A stretch of 64,000 nucleotides of DNA from Tragulus kanchil (GCA_022376925.1 JAIOJX010000030.1:169565298-169629297); one strand, 5' to 3'. Shown: positions 36,520-47,151, counted from the first letter of the stretch. Notes: generated by a model not told the origin, from the letters alone. Numbers and translations: made by a program.

Positions 36520-36829
36520 TTTTTAAAAAATTAATTAATTAATTTTTGGCTATCCTGGGTTTTCACTGCTGCTGCAGGTTCCTCTCTAGTTGCAGGGAGT
36601 GGAGGCTCCTCTTTAGTTGAGGCGAGCAGGCTTCTTGCTGCGGTGACCTCTCTGGTTGTGGAACTCGGGCTCTAGGGCACACGGGCTTCAGTAGTTGCAG
36701 CACATGGGCTCAACAGTTGTGGCTCTGATGCTGTGGCTCAGCATGTGGAATCTTTCCAGATCAGGGATTGAATCCTTGTCTCCTGCATTGGTGGGTGAAC
36801 TCTTCACCACTGAGCTACCAGGAAAGCCC
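36520..36829 (-). mobile_element. CHR-2-type SINE, long subtype
   Basis: Antisense long subtype, with TTCTCCTCTTTAGTTGAGGC-like modules, GTAGTTGCAGCACATGGGCT and the B-box region GGGATTGAATCC, ending CACTGAGCTACCAGGAAAGC. It sits directly at the end of the antisense L1 3' UTR. Same family as 27396 and 44855. Confidence 0.88.
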
Positions 36830-36949
36830 AACACCCAATTCTTGTATCTGTGACATCCAGTTTGAATTCATTTTAGCACTTCTCATCTCACTCCAATGCC
36901 AAAGTATTAAAGCAAAACAAACAAACAAAAAACTTCCAAAAAATTAAAC

Positions 36950-37300
36950 AGGGGAACACTTCAAAACTCATTTTACCCTGATACCAAAGCCAGACACTAC
37001 CCAAATCAATGTGATACACATAACAAAATAAGAGTAAAAACTGTATGATCTTAATAGATGCAGAAAAAATATTTTTACAAATTCCAACAATCTTTTATGA
37101 TAAAAACTGCCAACAAATGTAGTACAGATGGAATGCACCTCAACATAATAAAGGCCACGTATGATAAACTCACAGCTAACGTTAAAGGCTTTTCATTTAA
37201 GATCTGGAACAAGACAAAAATTTCATTCTTACCATTTTTACTGAATATAGTAGTATAAGTCCTAACCAGAGCAATTAGGCAGGAAAAAAGAAAAGGCATC
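36950..37300 (+). mobile_element. L1 ORF2 fragment (old, decayed)
   Basis: The DNA matches in order the reverse-transcriptase region of L1 ORF2: TTTACCCTGATACCAAAGCC, TGATCTTAATAGATGCAGAA, CACCTCAACATAATAAAGGC, AGATCTGGAACAAGAC, then CCTAACCAGAGCAATTAGGC. Frameshifts and stops occur throughout. This is the 5'-most visible part of a nested old L1 that continues to about 44030. Confidence 0.85.
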
Positions 37301-37434
37301 TAAATCTTGCTGATGTTTGGTAGAAATCAATACTGTAAAGTAATTAGCTAACCGCAAATAAATAAAGAAGTAAAATCATCTCTTGACAGATGATGGTATA
37401 TCTAAAAAACCCTAGAAATTCCACCAAAAATGTT

Positions 37435-37814
37435 TAGAATAAATAAATTCAGCAAAGTCACAGGACACAAAATTAATATTAAAAAATAATTTTATACACT
37501 AACAACGAACTACAGGAAAGAGAAATTAATAAACTATTCCATTTACATTAAAAATAATAAATAGGAATGAATTCAACCAAGTGAAAGATCTGTGCACTTA
37601 AAACTGTAAAACACTGATCAAAGAAACTGAAGACACAAACGAATAAAAAGTTTGTGCTCATCAACTGAAATATTGCTAAAATGTCCATACGATTCAAAGT
37701 GATCAACAAATTTGATGCAATCCTTATCCAAATTCCAATGGCTTTTTTTTTTTTTTTTTTGCTGAATAGGCAAAGTAATCTTGATAAAGAAAAACAAATC
37801 TAAAACATCATATT
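37435..37814 (+). mobile_element. L1 ORF2 fragment, continued
   Basis: Later ORF2 sequence: AAATTCAGCAAAGTCACAGG, TACACTAACAACGAACTACA, AATTCAACCAAGTGAAAG, AAACACTGATCAAAGAAACT, GCAATCCTTATCCAAATTCC, then a poly-T run. Decayed. A copy is at about 38540-38918. Confidence 0.88.
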
Positions 37815-38141
37815 GGGCTTCCCCTGGTGGTCCAGTGGGTAAAGACACCGCCTTGCAGTGCAAGGGGCGCCGGTTCGAGCCCTGGCCTGGGAAGATCCCA
37901 CGTGCCGCGGAGCGGCTGGACTGATGTGTCCAATCACCGAGCGGGAGCTCTGGAGCACATGCGCCCAGAGCCAGCGCTCTGTAACGATAGACACCACCGC
38001 GATGGGAGGCCCACAGGAGCCAAAGGACAAAGACGGATGAAAACAGAGAAATGAAAGACCAATGGAAGTGGCCCGCCCGCTCCCCTCCCTCCCCAACCCG
38101 ACCCCCACCCTAAATAAATAAATCTTTAAAAAAAAAAAAAA
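37815..38141 (+). mobile_element. Young CpG-rich CHR-2-type SINE inside L1
   Basis: Complete young element (head GGGCTTCCCCTGGTGGTCC, B-box region CCGGTTCGAGCCC, C-rich block, AAATAAATAAATCTTT and poly-A). The L1 text is interrupted at ACATCATATT and resumes with GCATCATATTTCC, giving a target-site duplication of about 9-10 bases. Confidence 0.95.
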
Positions 38142-38385
38142 GCATCATATTTCCTGATTTCAAATTACATTACAAAAGTACAGTATGGTGCTGTCATAAA
38201 AAGATATATGTATCAATGGAAAAGACAAGAGAGGCCAGAAATAAATCCATGCATATAGAGCAAACTCATTTTCAACAAACACATCAAGAATATACAATGG
38301 GGAGAAATTCAGGAAAAGTTGTGAATCAGGACTTTTGGGAATATTCTTTAATTTTGAGAAGCATCTCTCTCTTACTAGAGCTGCT
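38142..38385 (+). mobile_element. L1 ORF2 fragment, continued
   Basis: CCTGATTTCAAATTACATTA, AGTACAGTATGGTGCTGTC, ATCAATGGAAAAGACAAG, AATAAATCCATGCATATA, AAGAATATACAATGGGGA follow the order of the ORF2 3' half. A copy is at about 39246-39430. Confidence 0.88.
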
Positions 38386-38539
38386 AGGAAAAAAGAAAAG
38401 GCATCTAAATCTTGCTGATGTTTGGTAGAAATCAATACTGTAAAGTAATTAGCTAACCGCAAATAAATAAAGAAGTAAAATCATCTCTTGACAGATGATG
38501 GTATATCTAAAAAACCCTAGAAATTCCACCAAAAATGTT

Positions 38540-38918
38540 TAGAATAAATAAATTCAGCAAAGTCACAGGACACAAAATTAATATTAAAAAATAATTTTAT
38601 ACACTAACAACGAACTACAGGAAAGAGAAATTAATAAACTATTCCATTTACATTAAAAATAATAAATAGGAATGAATTCAACCAAGTGAAAGATCTGTGC
38701 ACTTAAAACTGTAAAACACTGATCAAAGAAACTGAAGACACAAACGAATAAAAAGTTTGTGCTCATCAACTGAAATATTGCTAAAATGTCCATACGATTC
38801 AAAGTGATCAACAAATTTGATGCAATCTTTATCCAAATTCCAATGGCTTTTTTTTTTTTTTTTTGCTGAATAGGCAAAGTAATCTTGATAAAGAAAAACA
38901 AATCTAAAACATCATATT
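38540..38918 (+). mobile_element. L1 ORF2 fragment (copy of 37435-37814)
   Basis: The D16 copy. Confidence 0.85.
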
Positions 38919-39245
38919 GGGCTTCCCCTGGTGGTCCAGTGGGTAAAGACACCGCCTTGCAGTGCAAGGGGCGCCGGTTCGAGCCCTGGCCTGGGAAGAT
39001 CCCACGTGCCGCGGAGCGGCTGGACTGATGTGTCCAATCACCGAGCGGGAGCTCTGGAGCACATGCGCCCAGAGCCAGCGCTCTGTAACGATAGACACCA
39101 CCGCGATGGGAGGCCCACAGGAGCCAAAGGACAAAGACGGATGAAAACAGAGAAATGAAAGACCAATGGAAGTGGCCCGCCCGCTCCCCTCCCTCCCCAA
39201 CCCGACCCCCACCCTAAATAAATAAATCTTTAAAAAAAAAAAAAA
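38919..39245 (+). mobile_element. Young CHR-2-type SINE (copy of 37815-38141)
   Basis: The D16 copy with the same flanks. Confidence 0.95.
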
Positions 39246-39440
39246 GCATCATATTTCCTGATTTCAAATTACATTACAAAAGTACAGTATGGTGCTGTCA
39301 TAAAAAGATATATGTATCAATGGAAAAGACAAGAGAGGCCAGAAATAAATCCATGCATATAGAGCAAACTCATTTTCAACAAACACATCAAGAATATACA
39401 ATGGGGAGAAATTCAGGAAAAGTTGTGAATCAGGACTTTT
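39246..39440 (+). mobile_element. L1 ORF2 fragment (copy of the start of 38142-38385)
   Basis: The D16 copy. The matching L1 text picks up again only at about 40275, after a later insertion. Confidence 0.85.
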
Positions 39441-39489
39441 GGGAATATTCTTTAATTTTGAGAAGCATCTCTCTCTTACTAGAGCTGCT

Positions 39490-39562
39490 AAGAATACTTT
39501 ATAGGCTAGGACAGCACTGTAAGCAACTTATGTGTCCATAAACAGGGAAATGGATAAAGTTG

Positions 39563-39606
<44 letters not shown>

Positions 39607-39835
39607 TGAAATAGTACTCTGTCATGAAAAAGAGTGAATGCCATTTGTAGCAAAATGTATGGAGCGAGAGATTATCATACTAAGTTAAGTCAGACAAAAA
39701 CAAAATTGTGTATCAGTTACATGTAGAATTTAAAAATAATAGCATGAATGAACTTATGTACAAAACGGAAACAGACTCATAGACAAAGAAAACAAACTTA
39801 CAGTTATCAAAGGGAAAAAGGATAGAAGGAATAAA
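39490..39835 (+). mobile_element. Second L1 3' end inserted in the old L1
   Basis: TATGTGTCCATAAACAGGGA, AATGGATAAAGT, then the (TG)n, then CATGAAAAAGAGTGAATGCC, GAGATTATCATACTAAGTTA, ACTTATGTACAAAACGGAAA and ACAGACTCATAGACAAAG match the end of ORF2 and the 3' UTR of L1. The surrounding L1 continues its own order on either side, so this is a separate insertion. Confidence 0.8.
39562..39605. repeat. (TG)n microsatellite inside L1
   Basis: About 20 TG units replace the TATATATA-type segment usual at this point of L1 (between GATAAAG and the ATGAAATA block). The repeat therefore probably grew from L1 sequence. Confidence 0.95.
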
Positions 39836-39921
39836 TTCCTAATAAATTATTTCAAAATATAAATCAATACTTCTAAGGTTGATGATTCTGATGGAATAAT
39901 TTTCCTTAAAATTTAACTGCA

Positions 39922-40053
39922 GGGGATTCCATGGTGGTCTAGTGACTAAGATGCTGAGCTCCCAATGCAGGGGACCTGGGTTTGATCTCTGGTTAGGGAA
40001 CTAGATCCCACATGCTGCAACTAAAACCCAGAGCAGCCAAAAAAAAAAAAAAA
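39922..40053 (+). mobile_element. CHR-2-type SINE, short
   Basis: The head GGGGATTCCATGGTGGTCTA is followed by the B-box region GGGTTTGATCTCTGG, then GGGAACTAGATCCCACATGC, CAACTAAAACCCAGAGCAGC and poly-A. The flanks TTTAACTG on both sides (about 39912 and 40055) look like the target-site duplication. Confidence 0.88.
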
Positions 40054-40274
40054 TGTTTAACTGTATACAAATCTGTTTAAGACTGAATTTAACTTTAAAT
40101 GTATACAGTGGCATTTTGGTGTTACAATTTCTGTAAATTATGGCAGTTGTACAAGAAACTAAAAGTGGCTTTTTGATTTGCAAATAACTAAAATATAAAA
40201 TAAAAATTTAATTACCTAATATTTCATTCATTAAAAAAATAACACAATGAGGAAAAGATAATCTCTCTTCACCA

Positions 40275-40398
40275 TAAAAGGTGCCTGGAAAACAGAATAT
40301 CCACATGCACTAGATCTATTAAAGACTTGAATTGTGAAACCCTGAAAGCATACAACTCCTGGAAAAAAACAGGGGATAAGGTCCTTGACAGTGATTTT
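40275..40398 (+). mobile_element. L1 ORF2 fragment, continued
   Basis: TATCCACATGCACTAGATCT, TATTAAAGACTTGAATTG, TACAACTCCTGGAAAAAAAC, GGTCCTTGACAGTGAT continue the old L1 ORF2 order after the second L1 insertion. Confidence 0.75.
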
Positions 40399-40740
40399 TT
40401 TTTTGTTTAAGATTTATTTATTTTTATTTATTATTGGTGGGGGTGGGGTGGGAAGGGAAGGGAGCAGGCGGGCCACTTCTATTGGTTCTTCATTTATCTA
40501 TTTTCATCCATCTTTTTTTTCGGTGTTGTTCTTTGGCCCGTGTGGGCCTCCCATCACAGTGGCTTGTCGTCGCAGAGCACCGGCTCTGGGCGCATGCGCT
40601 CCAGAGCTCCGGCTCGGTAATTGGACACACCGGTCCAGCCGCTCGGCGGCACGTGGTATCTTTCCAGGCCAGGGATCGAACTGGCGCCCCGTGCAGTGCA
40701 AGGCGGTGTCCTTACCCACTGGACCACCAGGGGAAGCCCC
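40399..40740 (-). mobile_element. Young CpG-rich CHR-2-type SINE inside L1
   Basis: Minus-strand element. Its flanks ACAGTGATTTT (40388-40398 and 40744-40754) are a perfect target-site duplication. It differs from relatives by TTTTTTTTCGGTG in the body and by CACCGGTCCAGCCGCTCGG. The antisense B box is GGGATCGAACTGGCG. Confidence 0.94.
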
Positions 40741-40774
40741 TTTACAGTGATTTTGACAATAATTTCTAAATTAA

Positions 40775-41580
40775 TTTTTAATGGAGTATAGTTGCTTTAA
40801 ATGTTGTATTGTTTTCTCCTGTACAACAAAGTGAATCAGTTATACATATATTCATTCTCTTTTAGATTTCCTTCCTATATAGGTCAGCACGGATTACTGA
40901 GTAGAGTTCTCTGTACTATACAGTAGGTTCTCATTATCTATTTTATATACAGTAGAGCATGTTAATTACAATTTCCTAATTCGCTCTACCCATCCACCTT
41001 TCCCTTTGGTAACTATTTGTATTCTCCATCTCTGGCTGTTTCTGCTTTGCCAATCAGTTCATCTGTATCTTTTTTTTTTTTTTTTAAAGATTTATTTATT
41101 TAGGGCGGGGGTCGGGTTGGGGAGGGAGGGGAGCAGGCGGGCCACTTCCATTGGTCTTTCACTTCTCTGTTTTCATCCGTCTTTGTTCTTTGGCTCCTGT
41201 GGGCCTCCCATCGCGGTGGCCTCTGTCGTTGCAGAGCGCTGGCTCTGGGCGCATGCGCTCCAGAGCTCTGGCTCGGTAATTAGACACATCAGTCCAGCCG
41301 CTCCGCGGCACGTGGGATCTTCCCAGGCCAGGGCTTGAACCGGCGCCCCTTGCACTGCAAGGCGGTGTCTTTACCGACTGGACCACCAGGGGAAGCTCCA
41401 TCTGTATCATTTTGCTAGGTTCCTCATATAAGAGATAGATGATATTTGTCTCTTTCTGACTCACTTCACTCTGTATGACAATCTCCAAGTTCATCCATGT
41501 TGCTATAAATGGCATTATTTATTCCTTTTCATGGCTGAGCAACATTCCATTGTATGTGCGTATCTTCTTTATTGCCAACA
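40775..41580 (-). mobile_element. Antisense L1 3' end inserted in the old L1, itself split by a SINE
   Basis: Antisense words in order: ATGGAGTATAGTTGCTTTAA, TGTACAACAAAGTGAATCAG, GATTTCCTTCCTATATAGG, CTATACAGTAGGTTCTCATT, then (after the SINE) CTTTCTGACTCACTTCACTC, CATCCATGTTGCTATAAATG, CAACATTCCATTGTATGTG. It interrupts sense ORF2 text that resumes at about 41590. It is partly copied at 42539-42672 by D17. Confidence 0.82.
41070..41398 (-). mobile_element. Young CpG-rich CHR-2-type SINE
   Basis: Minus-strand element within antisense L1. Its flanks CATCTGTATC (41060-41069 and 41399-41408) are a perfect 10-base target-site duplication. It ends GGGGAAGCTC rather than GGGGAAGCCC. Confidence 0.95.
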
Positions 41581-41589
41581 TTTTAAAAA

Positions 41590-41835
41590 AATTTGACACC
41601 AAAGGCCAAGGCAACAAAAGTAAAAATAAACAAGGGAGACTAAAATAAACTAAGAATTTCTGTAGAGCAAAAAAAAAACAATAATGAAACAGGATGGTAT
41701 TATGGAATGGCAAAATATATCTGCAAACCACATAGGTGATAAGGGGTTAACATAAAAAAACATTTAAGGAACACATACAACTCAGTAGCCAAAAAAGAAA
41801 AACAACAACAAAAAATTCCAGTTAAAAAATAGGCA
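41590..41835 (+). mobile_element. L1 ORF2 fragment, continued
   Basis: TGACACCAAAGGCCAAGGCA, ACAAAAGTAAAAATAAACAA, GATAAGGGGTTAACAT, CACATACAACTCAGTAGCC, AGTTAAAAAATAGGCAG match the late ORF2 order. A copy is at about 42680-42921. Confidence 0.85.
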
Positions 41836-42076
41836 GGGACTTCCCTCGTGGCTCACTGGTTAAGACACCATGCTCCCAATGCAAGAGGCTGGGGTTCAGT
41901 CCAGGTCAGGGAACTAGGTCCCTCATGCTTACACATGCTGCAACTAAAAGATCTTGCATGCCACAACTAAACATCCCACATTCTGTAACTACAAAGATCT
42001 CATGCCACAACAAAGACTGAAGATCCCAAGTGCCAAACTAAGGCCAGTAGAGACAAATAAATTAAAAAAAAAAAAA
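41836..42076 (+). mobile_element. CHR-2-type SINE inside L1
   Basis: The head GGGACTTCCCTCGTGGCTCA is followed by GGGGTTCAGTCCAGGTCAGG, GGGAACTAGGTCCC, repeated ATGCCACAACTAA modules and poly-A. L1 text resumes immediately after at about 42077. A copy is at 42922-43163. Confidence 0.88.
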
Positions 42077-42538
42077 CGCAAAGGAACTAAATAGGTATTT
42101 TCCCAAAGAAGGCACAGAAATAACTTTGATAAAGGTCCTTGATATCACCAATTATCAAGGAAATACAAACCAAAACCTAAATGAGACATCATCTCACACC
42201 TGCTAGGATGACTATCAAAAAGATAAGTCTCTATACAAAATTGTGTGAAGGTCCTGCAAGAAACCGTAAGTAGAACTACCATTTTATCCAGCCATCCCAC
42301 TTCTGGGTATATGTCTAAAGGAAACAAAATCGCTATCTTGAAGAGGTATCCGTACTCTCATGTTCACTGAGGCATTATTTACAAGAGCCAAGTTATGGAA
42401 ACAACCTAAGTGTCTACTGAAGGATGAATGCAAAAAGTGTGACATTTATTTACTTACCTACAATGGAGTATTCAAAACAGGGAACCTTGCCATTTGTTGA
42501 CAACACTGAATGAACCTGGATGGCGTTATGCTAAGTAA
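42077..42538 (+). mobile_element. L1 ORF2 3' end
   Basis: ACCAATTATCAAGGAAATAC, GAGACATCATCTCACACCTG, CATCCCACTTCTGGGTATAT, CTGAGGCATTATTTACAAGA, CTAAGTGTCTACTGAAGGAT follow L1 order. Decayed, with an internal deletion after AAGATAAGT. A copy is at 43164-43629. Confidence 0.85.
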
Positions 42539-42921
42539 GTCTCTTTCTGACTCACTCACTCGTATGACAATCTCCAAGTTCATCCATGTTGCTATAAATG
42601 GCATTATTTATTCCTTTTCATGGCTGAGCAACATTCCATTGTATGTGCGTATCTTCTTTATTGCCAACATTTTAAAAATTTGACACCAAAGGCCAAGGCA
42701 ACAAAAGTAAAAATAAACAAGGGAGACTAAAATAAACTAAGAATTTCTGTAGAGCAAAAAAAAAACAATAATGAAACAGGATGGTATTATGGAATGGCAA
42801 AATATATCTGCAAACCACATAGGTGATAAGGGGTTAACATAAAAAAACATTTAAGGAACACATACAACTCAGTAGCCAAAAAAGAAAAACAACAACAAAA
42901 AATTCCAGTTAAAAAATAGGC

Positions 42922-43163
42922 AGGGACTTCCCTCGTGGCTCACTGGTTAAGACACCATGCTCCCAATGCAAGAGGCTGGGGTTCAGTCCAGGTCAGGGAA
43001 CTAGGTCCCTCATGCTTACACATGCTGCAACTAAAAGATCTTGCATGCCACAACTAAACATCCCACATTCTGTAACTACAAAGATCTCATGCCACAACAA
43101 AGACTGAAGATCCCAAGTGCCAAACTAAGGCCAGTAGAGACAAATAAATTAAAAAAAAAAAAA
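42922..43163 (+). mobile_element. CHR-2-type SINE (copy of 41836-42076)
   Basis: The D17 copy. Confidence 0.88.
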
Positions 43164-44035
43164 CGCAAAGGAACTAAATAGGTATTTTCCCAAAGAAGGC
43201 ACAGAAATAACTTTGATAAAGGTCCTTGATATCACCAATTATCAAGGAAATACAAACCAAAACCTAAATGAGACATCATCTCACACCTGCTAGGATGACT
43301 ATCAAAAAGATAAGTCTCTATACAAAATTGTGTGAAGGTCCTGCAAGAAACCGTAAGTAGAACTACCATTTTATCCAGCCATCCCACTTCTGGGTATATG
43401 TCTAAAGGAAACAAAATCGCTATCTTGAAGAGGTATCCGTACTCTCATGTTCACTGAGGCATTATTTACAAGAGCCAAGTTATGGAAACAACCTAAGTGT
43501 CTACTGAAGGATGAATGCAAAAAGTGTGACATTTATTTACTTACCTACAATGGAGTATTCAAAAACAGGGAACCTTGCCATTTGTTGACAACACTGAATG
43601 AACCTGGATGGCGTTATGCTAAGTAAGTCAGAGAAAGACATATATTGCATAGTACCATCACTGACACATGAAATTCTTGAAAAAGCAGCAAAAGCTCACA
43701 GAAACAGAGTGCAGAATGGTGGCTGTCAGGAGCCAGAGTGTAAGAGAAATGGGAAAGAAGTCACTAAAAGGGAACAAACTTTCAATGAAAAAGTTGTCTA
43801 AGGTCTGAGGATCTAATGTATAACACGTATTGTAAAACTGAAACCTTCTGAGAGATGAAAATTTACAGGCTCCTGCTAAAACGCCAAGGTAAACATGTAA
43901 TGAATGAATGTGTTAACTCAACTGCTGGAATTCTGTCACAACATGTGTATATATTAAATCAAGTTGTATGCTATAAATATTCATCACAATTTTATCTGTC
44001 AATTATACCTCAACAGTTTAAGAACAAAAACCTCC
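43164..44035 (+). mobile_element. L1 ORF2 3' end and 3' UTR
   Basis: The first part copies 42077-42538 (D17). It then continues GAAAGACATATATTGCATAG, GTGCAGAATGGTGGCTGTCA, AGGATCTAATGTATAACACG, and ends TTTTATCTGTCAATTATACC then TCAACAG, the usual terminus of old L1 3' UTRs. This is the 3' end of the nested L1 that starts near 36950. Confidence 0.82.
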
Positions 44036-44200
44036 CAAACAGTTGACCAGATGAATAACCTGGAGTTACACATCTTTATCTGAAGGCACTTAAAATTTCA
44101 GAGTTAAAAAATCCCTTTAACTCTGGTCCCCATACAAGGTGCTCTAAAGCCACTTAAAATAAAAACTTCTAATGATGTCTGAAAAGAAACACTGGATCTT

Positions 44201-44563
44201 TTTTTTTTTTTAAAATATTTTAAGGTCTTTTTTTTTTTTTTTTAAAGATTTATTTATTTATTTATTTTGGGCGGGGGTCGGGTTGGGGAGGGAGTAGGGC
44301 AGGCGGGCCACTTCTATTGGTCTTTCATTTCTCCATTTTCATCCGTCTTTGTTCTTTGGCTCCTGTGGGCCTCCCATCGTGGTGGCGTCTGTCGTTGCAG
44401 AGCGCCAGCTCTGGGCGCATGCGCTCCAGAGCTCCGGCTCGGTGATTGGACACATGGGTCCAGCCGCTCCGCGGCACGTGGGATCTTCCCAGGCCAGGGC
44501 TCGAACCGGCACCCCTTGCACTGCAAGGCGGTGTCCTTACCCACTGGACCACCAGGGAAGCCC
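44201..44563 (-). mobile_element. Young CpG-rich CHR-2-type SINE
   Basis: Minus-strand element with a long two-part T-rich end (44201-44255). Its flanks GAAACACTGGATCTT (44186-44200 and 44564-44578) are a perfect 15-base target-site duplication. Internal antisense B box: GGGCTCGAACCGGC. Confidence 0.95.
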
Positions 44564-44837
44564 GAAACACTGGATCTTGAAAAGAAGCTTTGTTTCCTTA
44601 AAGTTCCCTTCTCTATTAACATTTTTAATATAACTGTATTCAGACAGCAAGCACTGGTACATTTATAAAGTCAGAAGGATCAAATTTTAGCTAGACATCA
44701 ATTATTCCTTTGTTGGTTCTTCTTATATAACCAGTGGTGTCCTGAACATCAGGTGCTGTATTTACATTACTTATCCTAAGATGCAGACAGAGTTTAGAGG
44801 ATTGATCAAATTATTTCTAACAATAATAAATTTCAAA

Positions 44838-45475
44838 ATAAAAGCTAACATTAAGGGCTTCCCGGTGGCTCAGTGGTAAAGAATCCACCTGCCAATGCAG
44901 GAGACGTGGGTTCGATGCCTGATCCAGGAAGATCCCACATGCTGTGGAGCAACTAAGCCTGTGAGCCACAACCATGGAGTCTGTGCTCTAGAGTCTTGAA
45001 TCCGCAACTATGGAGTCCATGTGCAGCAACTATAGTAGCCCGTGTGCCCTGGCCCAAGTTCCACAACAAGAGACGTCACTGCAACAAGAAGCCTGCTCAC
45101 CTCAACTAGAGAGTAGTTCCCACTCCCTGCAACTGGAGAAGAGCCTGCAGCAGCAGTGAAAACCCAGAATAGCCAAAAAAAGCACCCCCAAAATAAAATA
45201 CAAGTTAAAAAAAAAAAAAAGCTAACATTTAAAGGATGCTCATTTTCTAAAAGTCACTGTGTCCTAAATCATTTAATATGCACCAGCTAGTGTAATGCCC
45301 ACAACAACTTTATGAGAAAGGCACTATTCCCATGTAGCCAAAGAATTAAACTCACCAAGTTAAGAAGCTTGTCCAAGATCAGAGCAAGAAAACCTATAAA
45401 CAAGAACCCAAAGCAAGGTCTATCCAATTTTAGAACACTCATAACTTTAACCACTATCACTTCACCATTCAGCAT
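44838..45475 (-). mobile_element. MIR, split by a CHR-2 SINE
   Basis: The antisense MIR core on the plus strand: AAGCTAACATT, (SINE), TGTGTCCTAAATCATTTAAT, CACAACAACTTTATGAGAAA, GGCACTATTCCCATGTAGCC, CCAAGTTAAGAAGCTTGTCC, AAGATCAGAGC and TTTAACCACTATCAC. This order is diagnostic of MIR. A copy is at 45938-46575, and the last part is again at 47601-47660 in garbled form. Confidence 0.8.
44855..45220 (+). mobile_element. CHR-2-type SINE, long subtype, inside MIR
   Basis: The head GGGCTTCCCGGTGGCTCAG is followed by the B-box region GGGTTCGATGCCTG, a body with repeated GCAACTA and CACTCCCTGCAACTGGAG modules, and an A-rich tail. The target-site duplication AAAAGCTAACATT(T)AA is present on both sides. 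Confidence 0.93.
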
Positions 45476-45479
45476 AACT

Positions 45480-45723
45480 TAACATATTTAGCAATAAAAA
45501 TAAATATACTAGAATGCAACATAGACTGAAGAAATAATACTGTAACTTCTTGGATAAAACAGATTTTTAATATTTAACAAGTTTAGTATTTTCAACAATT
45601 TGATTTTTAACTTGAAACAGAACATCAAGTAACTTGACTTTTGAATGACAGAGCTAAAAATGATATAACATCATTTCTAAGATAATATCTAAATTTCAGG
45701 TCTAAGGGCAAATCACTCAAAAA
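45480..45723. other. Unique non-coding DNA
   Basis: AT-rich, nothing recognised. It recurs at about 46580-46823 and about 47665-47915. Confidence 0.45.
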
Positions 45724-45937
45724 TTTTAATATAACTGTATTCAGACAGCAAGCACTGGTACATTTATAAAGTCAGAAGGATCAAATTTTAGCTAGACATC
45801 AATTATTCCTTTGTTGGTTCTTCTTATATAACCAGTGGTGTCCTGAACATCAGGTGCTGTATTTACATTACTTATCCTAAGATGCAGACAGAGTTTAGAG
45901 GATTGATCAAATTATTTCTAACAATAATAAATTTCAA

Positions 45938-46575
45938 AATAAAAGCTAACATTAAGGGCTTCCCGGTGGCTCAGTGGTAAAGAATCCACCTGCCAATGCA
46001 GGAGACGTGGGTTCGATGCCTGATCCAGGAAGATCCCACATGCTGTGGAGCAACTAAGCCTGTGAGCCACAACCATGGAGTCTGTGCTCTAGAGTCTTGA
46101 ATCCGCAACTATGGAGTCCATGTGCAGCAACTATAGTAGCCCGTGTGCCCTGGCCCAAGTTCCACAACAAGAGACGTCACTGCAACAAGAAGCCTGCTCA
46201 CCTCAACTAGAGAGTAGTTCCCACTCCCTGCAACTGGAGAAGAGCCTGCAGCAGCAGTGAAAACCCAGAATAGCCAAAAAAAGCACCCCCAAAATAAAAT
46301 ACAAGTTAAAAAAAAAAAAAGCTAACATTTAAAGGATGCTCATTTTCTAAAAGTCACTGTGTCCTAAATCATTTAATATGCACCAGCTAGTGTAATGCCC
46401 ACAACAACTTTATGAGAAAGGCACTATTCCCATGTAGCCAAAGAATTAAACTCACCAAGTTAAGAAGCTTGTCCAAGATCAGAGCAAGAAAACCTATAAA
46501 CAAGAACCCAAAGCAAGGTCTATCCAATTTTAGAACACTCATAACTTTAACCACTATCACTTCACCATTCAGCAT
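45938..46575 (-). mobile_element. MIR split by SINE (copy of 44838-45475)
   Basis: The D18 copy. Confidence 0.8.
45955..46320 (+). mobile_element. CHR-2-type SINE, long subtype (copy of 44855-45220)
   Basis: The D18 copy. Confidence 0.93.
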
Positions 46576-46823
46576 AACTTAACATATTTAGCAATAAAAA
46601 TAAATATACTAGAATGCAACATAGACTGAAGAAATAATACTGTAACTTCTTGGATAAAACAGATTTTTAATATTTAACAAGTTTAGTATTTTCAACAATT
46701 TGATTTTTAACTTGAAACAGAACATCAAGTAACTTGACTTTTGAATGACAGAGCTAAAAATGATATAACATCATTTCTAAGATAATATCTAAATTTCAGG
46801 TCTAAGGGCAAATCACTCAAAAA

Positions 46824-47140
46824 ATGTTAATTGATGAACTCTGTACTACAAGTTGTACCAGTGGCTCAAGTGCTAGTAAGGTTTCAAAAACCATATGAAA
46901 CCATCAAGGGCAAATGGAAAATGATCTAAAGAATTTTTACTAGAGAAAAGAAGCTTCTTATCTTGAACTGTCTACATTAAGTCAAGAAATTCTGAAAAAC
47001 AGAAGCACAGAAAAGTCTATTTTCCTATTCTATGACCTAAAAGTTATCAGTTACTGAAAACTATAGAAGCAGGTAATTTTAGTAAATAAACTTAAATACT
47101 CATGTAACAAAAGAAGTACCATGACAAAGTATCACTTTAA
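46824..47140. other. Unique non-coding DNA
   Basis: Nothing recognised. Copied at about 47917-48233 by D19. Confidence 0.45.
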
Positions 47141-47151
47141 AGAGCATTCAT

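Larger units (their letters stand above)
37281..39490. repeat. Direct duplication D16 (breakpoint ~38385)
   Basis: Copy 1 is about 37281-38385 and copy 2 38386-39490. It includes L1 ORF2 sequence and the complete young SINE at 37815 together with its target-site duplication. Copy 2 differs by one base in a T run and by CTT/CCTT near 38827. Confidence 0.95.
41448..43629. repeat. Direct duplication D17 (breakpoint ~42538)
   Basis: Copy 1 is 41448-42538 and copy 2 42539-43629, offset 1091. Small deletions occur within 30 bases of the start of copy 2 (ACTCACTCACTCG for ACTCACTTCACTCTG), and the A run is shorter at 42672. It spans antisense L1, sense L1 and a SINE. Confidence 0.95.
44623..46823. 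repeat. Direct duplication D18 (breakpoint ~45723)
   Basis: Copy 1 is about 44623-45723 and copy 2 45724-46823, offset 1100-1101. The copies look identical except for homopolymer length at the join. It contains a MIR with a CHR-2 SINE inserted. Confidence 0.95.

Noticed and set aside
40775..44035. Twin-primed (5'-inverted) single L1
   Set aside because: The antisense part covers the L1 3' UTR, and the sense part after it also reaches an L1 3' UTR. They overlap in consensus position and must be two separate insertions.
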